DNA of 51,863 nucleotides. Source: Motiliproteus sp036964625. Lineage in GTDB: Bacteria > Pseudomonadota > Gammaproteobacteria > Pseudomonadales > Balneatricaceae. Positions 1 through 7,137 of the stretch are shown in pieces. The stretch spans positions 1 through 51,863 of the forward strand of contig JBALTG010000016.1 of NCBI GenBank assembly GCA_036964625.1, written 5' to 3'. Position 1 is the first letter of the stretch. Every line of letters starts with the position of its first letter. A program made the translations under genes and the position numbers. The notes beneath the pieces were generated by a model. The model was given only the letters and a program-made list of their open reading frames with translations, ran no database searches and was not told the DNA's origin.

Positions 1-96
1 GATCGAACTGATTCAACGCTTCAATCATATCGCAGCCAAATGCTCCTGCATTGCCTGCACTTCCGCCATCCTTGGCGGTCGGATCCGCGACTTTTT
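1..96 (+). other. probable 23S-5S rRNA spacer (partial)
   Basis: The bases leading into the 5S gene show no open frame or tRNA. They contain a short CCGCC/GGCGG dyad near 64-78. The position directly before 5S suggests the tail of an rrn operon, but no 23S sequence is visible, so this is inferred from position. Confidence 0.5.
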
Positions 97-216
97 TGCT
101 TGGCGACCATAGCGAATTGGAACCACCTGATACCATTCCGAACTCAGCAGTGAAACGATTTAGCGCCGATGGTAGTGTGGGGTCTCCCCATGTGAGAGTA
201 GGTCATCGCCAAGCGC
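97..216 (+). rRNA. rrf: 5S ribosomal RNA
   Basis: This is a 120-nt 5S rRNA of the large ribosomal subunit. The 5' arm TGCTTGGCGA pairs with the 3' arm TCGCCAAGCG to close helix I. The interior carries conserved 5S blocks, including ACCATTCCGAACTCAG, GTGAAACG and GATGGTAGTGTGGG. A strong intrinsic terminator follows within about 15 nt, as expected for the last gene of an rrn operon. The exact ends could be off by one or two bases. Confidence 0.96.
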
Positions 217-227
217 CTTATATCAAG

Positions 228-260
228 AAAGGGCTACCCGCTAGGGTGGCCCTTTTTTTT
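228..260 (+). terminator. intrinsic terminator of the rRNA operon
   Basis: A GC-rich hairpin (GGGCTACCC pairing with GGGTGGCCC, loop GCTA region) is preceded by A residues and followed by eight T residues, directly after the 5S gene. Confidence 0.93.
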
Positions 261-375
261 ATATCTGCTATTTGAGCTGCTCTCATATGGGGACAGATGG
301 ATAGTGCCGCTTGCGACCGCTCAACCCATGTAGAGTGGGGCCACGGTGGCAAGAGACAAAGCGTAGCATTCACTT

Positions 376-445
376 AAGGCCATCCTGGCCTTCGCCCTGC
401 GGGCAGCCTACGGCTGTGTAAAACGTCTATCCTGAAGTTTTACAC
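376..445. repeat. cluster of consecutive palindromes (REP-like)
   Basis: Four dyads follow each other: GGCCA-tcc-TGGCC, GCCC-tgc-GGGC, CAGCC-ta-CGGCTG, and a 9-bp inverted repeat GTGTAAAAC (416-424) / GTTTTACAC (437-445). No gene is visible. The block lies between the complete 5S gene and the orphan 5S tail. Its origin is unknown; REP-like is a structural description only. Confidence 0.6.
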
Positions 446-487
446 ACCCGACGGGGCGACTGCGGCGTATTCATCCGTAGGACTTCC

Positions 488-502
488 ATCGCCAAGCGCC
501 TA
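488..502 (+). pseudogene. orphan 3' end of a 5S rRNA
   Basis: The 15 bases CATCGCCAAGCGCCT are identical to the 3' terminus of the intact 5S gene at 204-218. They are again followed by a terminator, but the sequence in front is unrelated to 5S. This is consistent with the remains of a second, tandem 5S gene that lost its body. Confidence 0.65.
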
Positions 503-508
503 ACACAG

Positions 509-538
509 AAACCCTCAGCACCCAGTGCTAGGGGTTTT
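509..538 (+). terminator. intrinsic terminator behind the 5S remnant
   Basis: The stem AACCCT-c-AGCAC pairs with GTGCT-a-GGGGTT around loop CCA and is followed by a T run. Its sequence differs from the terminator at 228-260, so it is an independent terminator, not a copy. Confidence 0.85.
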
Positions 539-702
539 TCTGTTAGTGGCTCGTTGAGTTACTGTGAACTACAATCTCGGTGAGGCTGAGCTCAATGTCG
601 AGGGCAAGAAGTTAGTAAGGGCTGGCGCAGTGCATGAGCATGTCTGCGCCTGCTTCTATATGCCCTAAGTTGAGTGGGCACGGCCACCCAAAGACAGCGT
701 CC

Positions 703-2073
703 TTAGCTCCCTTCAATTTCCGTTGAAGGTGCCTCTATGCCAATCTCAGCAGCTTCTTTCTCTGCAACAGAAGCCGCTGCAGGCGTAGCCTCTATTTCCG
801 TTGAAGGTGCTTCTACAACAATCTCTGCAATGGCTTCTTCTGCGACAGAAGTCGGCATAGCTTCCAGTTCCGTTGGAGGAGTATTTATGCCTGTCTCTGC
901 AACTACCTGTTCTACAGCTGTGGTAGGCGTAGCCTTGATTTCCACAGAGGGTGTCTCTACGTTAGTTTCTGCCGCATCTACAACCTTGATAGCGGGTGCA
1001 GCAGCGGGCACTGTCGCTTTGGTTTTGACCTGCTTGGTTTCTGCAACAGGCGTTCCTAATAGAGTTGTTTCAACAGAAGATTCCGCAACGGCATCGACTG
1101 CTGGCTGCATGGGGCTCTGCGCCACAATACTCTGTTTGCGCAGTGCCTCTACGCGTGTTGCCAAGATGGCTGATTGATCACGAAGCGACATGCCGATCAC
1201 GCTTTCCTGCTCTAAGCTTAGATTGATACGCGCCAGTAGCTCTTCTACAAAGAGCACTCTCTGCTCAGCTCTTTCGGGATCGAGCTCGACGATCAACGCG
1301 GACTCTTTGGCGACATAAAAGGCATGCTGAGCCGCCCTGAGAGCATCTTCGCCCGCTTGCGTTACGCCTTGGCGATCGCGATAGTTCTGTTCGATAAAGC
1401 GTGTGGAGGTCTCTAGGGTCTTTTCAGCGTGCGCATAAGTGGCTTCTGCAAACTCATCCGCATCAATATCATCGGCTTTATCCATCAAGGCTTCAACTGG
1501 CGCAAGGTGGCGCATTTTTAATGTATCAACCTCTACATCAGCCAATGACAGCAGCACATCAGCCTGGCCTGCTAAGGCTTTATCGATGTAGCCACCTTCA
1601 ACTTCTTTGATCAGGTCCTGAATATCATTTAGGGCCGCTTGATACGCTTTTGGTTGCTGCTGTTGCACCCCCAATTCATCGAGTACCGCTTTATGCTCCA
1701 GTACCTTGGCGAGGGTGGTTTTAACGGTCTCTTTGGTCTTGCGGGCATCCGTAATCAATTGTGAGACTTTGAAGGCTTCCTCGATGACGTTAACGGAAGG
1801 TTTACCTTTTCGCAGCAGACTCTGTGCGTCTTGTAAGCTGTCCTGAGCGGATGCAATGTGTAGAGGGGCATAAAAGTGCAGCTGCTCTGCCGTGGCCTTG
1901 TTTAACTGTACCGCGGCTTCTAGAACGGCCTCCTTCGGCGTCATTTTGGTTTTGGTTGCCGCCTCCCGCGCCTGCTGCTCGATCAACATGGTATTCGCAA
2001 TTTTGTTGTTAGCGCAGCCTGACGCCATCAGTAGGCTGGCCGCTAATAAAGCAACTATTGGGCGTTTAGACAT
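703..2073 (-). CDS. repeat-tailed lipoprotein of unknown function
   Basis: This 456-residue protein has a lipoprotein signal: a hydrophobic N-terminus ending in ASGC, with Cys20 as the acylated residue. Residues about 40-330 are helical and charged, resembling the DUF4398-like helical proteins of the cell envelope (a tentative match). The last roughly 100 residues are low-complexity and Pro/Thr/Glu-rich. They hold four imperfect repeats of 24-26 residues containing (T/A)P(S/P)(T/V)E(I/L), encoded at about 716-1010. An AGGATG ribosome-binding site precedes the ATG. It is a single gene with no obvious operon partner. It probably sits in the envelope with a flexible C-terminal tail; no enzymatic motif is visible. 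Confidence 0.85.
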   Translation of the reverse strand: MSKRPIVALLAASLLMASGCANNKIANTMLIEQQAREAATKTKMTPKEAVLEAAVQLNKATAEQLHFYAPLHIASAQDSLQDAQSLLRKGKPSVNVIEEAFKVSQLITDARKTKETVKTTLAKVLEHKAVLDELGVQQQQPKAYQAALNDIQDLIKEVEGGYIDKALAGQADVLLSLADVEVDTLKMRHLAPVEALMDKADDIDADEFAEATYAHAEKTLETSTRFIEQNYRDRQGVTQAGEDALRAAQHAFYVAKESALIVELDPERAEQRVLFVEELLARINLSLEQESVIGMSLRDQSAILATRVEALRKQSIVAQSPMQPAVDAVAESSVETTLLGTPVAETKQVKTKATVPAAAPAIKVVDAAETNVETPSVEIKATPTTAVEQVVAETGINTPPTELEAMPTSVAEEAIAEIVVEAPSTEIEATPAAASVAEKEAAEIGIEAPSTEIEGS

Positions 2074-2386
2074 TTGAATACATCCTGTGTCGTAGTAATT
2101 TGTTTATAGGGTAATATCAGGGCTTGTATTTCTGCTATTACAGTAATATAGAAAATATGAGATTGAAACGTCGGTCGGGGTGTCAGGCGCCCTTTATCGC
2201 TACAGGAGTGGTGATGGCGGACGGCACGGAACACCTGAGACAACTCAGTGAACTCGAATTCTTGATTCCGGCTGGCGTGACAGTTCGTTGTCCAAGTCCC
2301 GGTAGGTGCTATTGCCGTGGAGGCTGAATAGGGTAAAAATGTAGGGTACCGATTCAACTTCTTGAATTCTTCTGTGATACCCCATT
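2074..2386. other. intergenic region between divergent genes
   Basis: This 313-bp stretch separates the minus-strand lipoprotein gene from rluA and must carry promoters for both. I see no RNA gene, strong terminator or repeat in it. Confidence 0.5.
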
Positions 2387-3058
2387 ATGCAACCCCAAGC
2401 TGACCCCTTTATTGTGCCCCTTTGTGAAGAGCAGATCGAGATCCTGTATCAGGATGACGATCTGCTGTTGCTTAATAAACCTGGTGGGCTGCTGAGCCTG
2501 TCGGGTAAGCATCCGCTCAATAAAGACTCGGTGCATTTTCGCCTGGTGCAGGACTTTCCAACCGCTACGATGGTACACCGGCTAGATTTTGGTACCTCGG
2601 GGATCATGATTGTTGCGCTAAATAAGCCGGTTAATGCGCACCTGACCAAGCAGTTTCAAGCACGCACGGTGAACAAGACCTATTGCGCGCTGCTCTTGGG
2701 TCATCTGGCCGCTGACACGGGAAGTATCGATCTGCCGATCGCCAAAGATCGGCCTAATTTCCCGCTGCAAAAGATATGTCACGAAACAGGCAAGAGCGCA
2801 CATTCAAACTACCAGGTACTTGAGCGGTTGCAGCAGCCGTTCGCGACTCGGGTCGAGTTTAAACCGGTTTCAGGGCGAACTCACCAACTGCGCATCCACA
2901 GTCGTGAGCTGGGTCACCCGATTCTGGGGTGTGATCTGTACGCCTGTGATGAAGCGTTTTTTATGGCTAAGCGGTTAATGCTGCATGCAACTCGGATTGA
3001 ATTCGAGCATCCGGTCAGTGGTGAAAGAATAGACGCCTCCTGCCCCTGTCCTTTTTAG
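2387..3058 (+). CDS. rluA: RluA-type dual-specificity pseudouridine synthase
   Basis: RluA isomerises uridine to pseudouridine in 23S rRNA (U746) and in some tRNAs (U32). The 223-residue protein matches E. coli RluA in length and organisation, and has no S4 domain. Visible signatures are ILYQDDDLLLLNKPGGLLS near the N-terminus, the catalytic motif HRLDFGTSG with nucleophile Asp67, VNKTYCALLLGH, and GRTHQLRIH near residue 165. The ATG at 2387 has no clear Shine-Dalgarno sequence, but the conserved N-terminus begins just behind it. The gene stands alone upstream of the bkd operon. RluC/RluD paralogs are longer, so rluA is the best assignment. Confidence 0.88.
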   Translation: MQPQADPFIVPLCEEQIEILYQDDDLLLLNKPGGLLSLSGKHPLNKDSVHFRLVQDFPTATMVHRLDFGTSGIMIVALNKPVNAHLTKQFQARTVNKTYCALLLGHLAADTGSIDLPIAKDRPNFPLQKICHETGKSAHSNYQVLERLQQPFATRVEFKPVSGRTHQLRIHSRELGHPILGCDLYACDEAFFMAKRLMLHATRIEFEHPVSGERIDASCPCPF

Positions 3059-3141
3059 CAAAGAATGACAATTTTTAGCCCAGATTAACGTTTTTGGTGC
3101 GTCGTCAGGTCTGGATGTATGCTTCCCTTTGTTGAAAAAAC

Positions 3142-3156
3142 TTTACATGGTGTAAA
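3142..3156. promoter_or_regulatory. palindromic operator candidate upstream of bkd operon
   Basis: TTTACA-tgg-TGTAAA is a perfect 6-3-6 inverted repeat in an AT-rich stretch about 120 bp before the E1alpha start. Its symmetry and position suggest a binding site for a dimeric repressor or activator. The regulator is not known. Confidence 0.45.
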
Positions 3157-3277
3157 TTTTAGTTTAAAAATACCGGCTCTCTCCGCTTACCCGGCGGGAG
3201 GCTATAGTTAGACACAGTGACTTACCCAGTGGCTGTTAACGATTTCAAGCCTCGATTACAACAACAAAGAGGACAGT

Positions 3278-4480
3278 ATGAGCGCACCGACTAACCGGGC
3301 TATCCATAAGCCCCAGTTTATCCGTGGCGATGCCCTGAATATTCCCACCTATAAGGTGTTGAAACAGGACGGTAGCCTATACAAGAATGCCCAGGCACCT
3401 GAGATCGATCAGGCGCTGGCGATTCGCATCTATTCCACCATGGTGCGGACCCGCATGCTCGATGAGCGCGGGCTTGCTTCACAGCGCCAGGGGCGGCTGA
3501 GTTTCTATATGCAGTCTACAGGCGAGGAAGCGACCACGGTCGGTTTTGCCGCAGCACTGGATGATCAGGATATGATCATGGCCCAGTACCGCGAGCAGGG
3601 CGCCTTGGTGTATCGTGGTTTCAGCCTTGATGAATTTATGAATCAGCTGTTCAGCAATGCCTTGGATTACGGCAAGGGCCGGCAGATGCCGATCCATTAC
3701 GGTTCAGTCAAACTTAATTACATGACCATCTCCTCACCGTTGGCGACCCAGCTGCCGCAGGCGACCGGCTATGCTTATGGCCAGAAACTAGCCGGTGAAG
3801 GCCACTGTACTGTCGCTGTGTTTGGCGAAGGGGCGGCCTCCGAAGGCGATTTTCACGCGGCTTTGAATATGGCCGCGGTACTCAAGGTTCCTGCGATCTT
3901 CCTGTGCCGTAATAACGGTTATGCGATCTCGACACCTTCCAGCGAGCAGTTTGCCGGTGATGGCATCGCCCCGCGCGCACTCGGTTACGGCATGCATACG
4001 ATCCGCGTCGACGGCAACGATATTCTGGCGGTGGTCGAAGCGACCCGCCAGGCCCGCAAGATCGCGGTCGAGCAGAACGAGCCAGTATTGATCGAAGCGA
4101 TGAGCTACCGCTTGGCGGCGCACTCCTCCTCGGATGACCCCTCCGGCTACCGTAGCAAGTCCGAAGAGGCCAAGTGGCGCGATCTGGATCCGCTGCTAAG
4201 GATGAAAAACTGGCTGCAGCAGCAGGGCTGGTGGAGCGAAGAACAGGATAAAGCGCTGTTTGAGGCCGATCGTCAGGCGGTGATGGCGGCGATGAAGAAA
4301 GCCGAGAAGGTGGGCCGGCCGCATATTGACGAGATGATCACTGATGTCTACGACACCCCGCCTGCGCACCTACAGCAGCAGTTACTTGAACTCAAAGCGC
4401 ATATCCGTCGTTATCCTGAGGTCTACCCCAAATCTGCCGCACAACTTGATGATGCACCTGAGGGGGTGAACCGTGGCTAA
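3278..4480 (+). CDS. bkdA1: branched-chain 2-oxoacid dehydrogenase E1 alpha
   Basis: This is the alpha subunit of the thiamine-diphosphate E1, which decarboxylates the 2-oxoacids of Val, Leu and Ile and passes the acyl group to E2 lipoate. In its 400 residues, GEG (183-185) and NN (212-213) form the TPP/Mg site. RLAAHSSSDDPSGYRS (278-293) matches the E1alpha loop that holds the catalytic His (His282) and, in mammals, the regulatory phosphoserine. The sequence is strikingly close to mitochondrial BCKDHA (for example QYREQG, GKGRQMP, ISSPLATQ, CRNNGYAIS) rather than to pyruvate dehydrogenase. The start has an AAGAGGA ribosome-binding site. It overlaps the next gene by 8 bp, so the two are translationally coupled. 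Confidence 0.95.
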   Translation: MSAPTNRAIHKPQFIRGDALNIPTYKVLKQDGSLYKNAQAPEIDQALAIRIYSTMVRTRMLDERGLASQRQGRLSFYMQSTGEEATTVGFAAALDDQDMIMAQYREQGALVYRGFSLDEFMNQLFSNALDYGKGRQMPIHYGSVKLNYMTISSPLATQLPQATGYAYGQKLAGEGHCTVAVFGEGAASEGDFHAALNMAAVLKVPAIFLCRNNGYAISTPSSEQFAGDGIAPRALGYGMHTIRVDGNDILAVVEATRQARKIAVEQNEPVLIEAMSYRLAAHSSSDDPSGYRSKSEEAKWRDLDPLLRMKNWLQQQGWWSEEQDKALFEADRQAVMAAMKKAEKVGRPHIDEMITDVYDTPPAHLQQQLLELKAHIRRYPEVYPKSAAQLDDAPEGVNRG

Positions 4481-5450
4481 AATGAATCTGTTACAGGCGG
4501 TCAACAACGCTCTGGATATTGCCATGGCCGCCAATGAGCGGGTGGTCTGTTTTGGCGAGGATGTGGGTGTGTTTGGCGGTGTGTTCCGTGCCACCAGCCA
4601 CCTGCAAGAAAAATACGGCCGGGCGCGCTGCTTCAACACGCCGCTGGTCGAGCAGGGGATCATCGGCTTTGCCAACGGTCTCGCCTCGCAAGGCTCGGTG
4701 GCGGTGGCCGAGATCCAGTTTGCCGATTATATCTTTCCCGCGTTTGATCAGATCGTTAACGAAGCGGCCAAGTTTCGTTACCGTTCCGGCAATCTGTTTA
4801 ACGTCGGTGGACTGACGATTCGGACCCCTTACGGCGGCGGTATCGCCGGAGGCCATTACCACTCGCAATCGCCCGAAGCCTATTTTGCTCACACGCCGGG
4901 TTTGAAGGTAGTCGTGCCGCGTAATCCGCATCAGGCCAAAGGGTTGTTGCTGGCGTCGATTCGCGATGCCAACCCGGTGATCTTCTTTGAACCCAAGCGA
5001 ATCTATCGCGCTTCGGTGGGTGAAGTTCCCGAAGAGGATTATGAACTACCACTGGGCAAAGCTGAAGTCGTACGCGAAGGCACAGATATCACTCTGCTGG
5101 CCTGGGGTGCGCAGATGGAATATCTCGAATTGGCGGCGGAACTGGCCGATAAGGACGGTATCTCCTGCGAATTGATCGATCTACGCACCATTCTGCCTTG
5201 GGATGTCGAAACCGTCGTTGCGTCGGTGAAGAAAACCGGTCGGCTACTAATCAGCCATGAAGCGCCTGTCACGGGTGGCTTTGCCGGCGAGATCGCAACG
5301 ACCGTTCAGGAGCAGTGTTTCCTCCACCTCGAATCGCCGATCGTGCGCGTGGCAGGGCTTGATGTGCCCTATCCGCTGGCACTGGAAAAGGAGTATATCC
5401 CGGACCAGTGGAAGATCTATGAAGCGATTAAAACCAGCGTTAATTTTTAG
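4473..5450 (+). CDS. bkdA2: branched-chain 2-oxoacid dehydrogenase E1 beta
   Basis: The beta subunit completes the TPP-binding alpha2beta2 E1. The 325 residues include GEDVGVFGGVFR, NTPLVEQGIIGF, AEIQFADYIFPAFDQIVNE and YHSQSPEA, all hallmarks of the transketolase-like beta chain and very close to mitochondrial BCKDHB. I chose GTG at 4473 because AGGGGGTGA lies just upstream; ATG at 4482 would be further from it. The gene overlaps E1alpha by 8 bp and lies 12 bp before E2, clearly in one operon. Confidence 0.95.
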   Translation: MAKMNLLQAVNNALDIAMAANERVVCFGEDVGVFGGVFRATSHLQEKYGRARCFNTPLVEQGIIGFANGLASQGSVAVAEIQFADYIFPAFDQIVNEAAKFRYRSGNLFNVGGLTIRTPYGGGIAGGHYHSQSPEAYFAHTPGLKVVVPRNPHQAKGLLLASIRDANPVIFFEPKRIYRASVGEVPEEDYELPLGKAEVVREGTDITLLAWGAQMEYLELAAELADKDGISCELIDLRTILPWDVETVVASVKKTGRLLISHEAPVTGGFAGEIATTVQEQCFLHLESPIVRVAGLDVPYPLALEKEYIPDQWKIYEAIKTSVNF

Positions 5451-5462
5451 AGGTGCGGGGCG

Positions 5463-7058
5463 ATGATTAAAGATTTTATTCTGCCGGATATCGGTGAAGG
5501 GATTGTTGAGTGCGAGCTGGTCGAGTGGCTGATCAAGGAGGGTGATCTTATCGAAGAGGATCAGCCGGTAGCCGATGTGATGACCGACAAGGCGCTGGTG
5601 CAGATCCCGGCACCGCACGCGGGGCGGGTCACCAAACTTTATTACCAACAGGGCGACAGCGCCAAGGTGCATTCGCCCCTGTTTGCGGTGGATCTGGCTG
5701 ATGAGACCGACGGGTCCGTTGCTAGAGTCGCGGAGATCCCTGCTGTAGCTCCGGCTGTGGCGGTTACGCCGCAGAGTGTCGCGGCCACTGTAACAACAGC
5801 CGCTACCGTTGATTTTATTCTGCCGGATATTGGCGAGGGGATTATCGAGTGTGAAGTGGTCGAGTGGCTGGTTGCCGAAGGTGATCGGCTCGAAGAGGAT
5901 CAGCCGGTGGTCGATGTGATGACCGATAAGGCACTGGTCCAGATTCCTGCACCCAGAGCGGGTGTGGTGACCAAGCTTTATTTTGCTCAGGGTGAGGTGG
6001 CTAAAGTGCATGGGCCGCTGTTTGCGTTGCTGCCTGATGACGCGGCGGCTGCGGTTGCGCCGGCAGCAACTGCTCAGGCCACTGCGGCTCCTGCCGCGGC
6101 GCAACCCGTGGCGGTGGCTTCTGGAGCGGCAACCTCGATCAATGCCAACCATTCTGGCAAGGCGCTGGCGAGCCCTGCGGTGCGGCGTATCGCCCGTGAG
6201 TTTGAACTGGATATCAGCCAGGTACCCGGCAGCGGCAAAAATGGTCGGGTGTTTAAAGAAGATATTCTGCGTTTCCGGCAAGGTGCTGGGCAAGCCGTCG
6301 CCGTGGTTGAATCTGCCGCAACGATTCCTGCTGCGGTCGCAGAGGCCCCAGCCGGAATTCGGGTTGAGAAAATTCGTGGCATTAAAGCGGCGATGGCGCG
6401 ACAGATGACGCTGTCGGCGTCGACCATTCCGCACTTTACCTACGGGGATGAAGTGGATGTCACGGCGTTGTTGGCGCTGCGCGCACAGCTTAAGGTTAAG
6501 GCGGAGCAGCAGGGGATTCGACTGACGTTGATGCCCTTTATTATGAAGGCACTGGCGCTGGCGGTTCAGGAGTTTCCGATCCTTAACAGCCAGGTTAATG
6601 CCGACTGCACCGAGATCCACTACCAGCCGCATTGCAATATAGGTATGGCGGTGGATTCCAAGATGGGTTTGATGGTGCCCAATATCAAGAAAGTAGAAAC
6701 GCTGAGCATTCTGCAGATTGCGCAGGAGGTCACGCGTCTGGCCGAGGCTGCGCGTTCTGGACGTGTTTCTCCGGCAGATCTGCAGGGAGGCACCATCAGT
6801 ATCTCTAACATCGGTGCGCTGGGCGGAACCTACGCCTCACCGGTGGTTAATCCGCCGGAGGTGGCGATCGTCGCTCTAGGCAAAACCCAGACCCTGCCGC
6901 GTTTTAATGCTCAGGGTGAAGTGGTGGCGCGGTCACTGATGAATATCAGCTGGTCCGGCGATCACCGGATTATCGACGGCGGCACCATCGCCCGCTTCAG
7001 CCTACTGTGGCAGTCCTATCTAGAAGACCCCTCCGCCATGTTGCTCGACCTGGCTTAA
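5463..7058 (+). CDS. bkdB: branched-chain 2-oxoacid dehydrogenase E2 with two lipoyl domains
   Basis: This lipoamide acyltransferase forms the core of the complex and transfers the branched acyl group to CoA. Domain order in 531 residues: lipoyl domain 1 (about 1-80, lipoyl Lys43 in MTDKALVQIP); Ala/Val/Pro linker; lipoyl domain 2 (about 116-192, Lys156 in the same motif); Ala/Pro linker; peripheral subunit-binding domain (about 225-265, SPAVRRIAREFELD); catalytic domain ending in SGDHRIIDGG with the active-site His and Asp. The two lipoyl domains are nearly identical, suggesting a recent internal duplication. No E3 (lpd) gene follows, so dihydrolipoamide dehydrogenase is probably shared from elsewhere. 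Confidence 0.95.
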   Translation: MIKDFILPDIGEGIVECELVEWLIKEGDLIEEDQPVADVMTDKALVQIPAPHAGRVTKLYYQQGDSAKVHSPLFAVDLADETDGSVARVAEIPAVAPAVAVTPQSVAATVTTAATVDFILPDIGEGIIECEVVEWLVAEGDRLEEDQPVVDVMTDKALVQIPAPRAGVVTKLYFAQGEVAKVHGPLFALLPDDAAAAVAPAATAQATAAPAAAQPVAVASGAATSINANHSGKALASPAVRRIAREFELDISQVPGSGKNGRVFKEDILRFRQGAGQAVAVVESAATIPAAVAEAPAGIRVEKIRGIKAAMARQMTLSASTIPHFTYGDEVDVTALLALRAQLKVKAEQQGIRLTLMPFIMKALALAVQEFPILNSQVNADCTEIHYQPHCNIGMAVDSKMGLMVPNIKKVETLSILQIAQEVTRLAEAARSGRVSPADLQGGTISISNIGALGGTYASPVVNPPEVAIVALGKTQTLPRFNAQGEVVARSLMNISWSGDHRIIDGGTIARFSLLWQSYLEDPSAMLLDLA

Positions 7059-7101
7059 TGCTCCAGGCCGCGCTTAGCGGTGCTAGGGGGTAGTCGGTGA
7101 A

Positions 7102-7121
7102 CAGGGGAGCTTGCTCCCCTG
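7102..7121 (+). terminator. hairpin after the bkd operon
   Basis: CAGGGGAGC directly faces GCTCCCCTG in a perfect dyad about 45 bp after the E2 stop. There is no strong T run, so it may be a weak terminator, or an attenuator in front of the kinase gene. Confidence 0.5.
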
Positions 7122-7137
7122 GTGTTTATTGGTTTAG

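Noticed and set aside
5247..6632. 461-codon minus-strand open frame
   Set aside because: Exactly antisense to the E2 gene, rich in Arg/His/Gln from reverse reading of Ala/Val/Glu codons, with no family motif. A shadow of the real gene.
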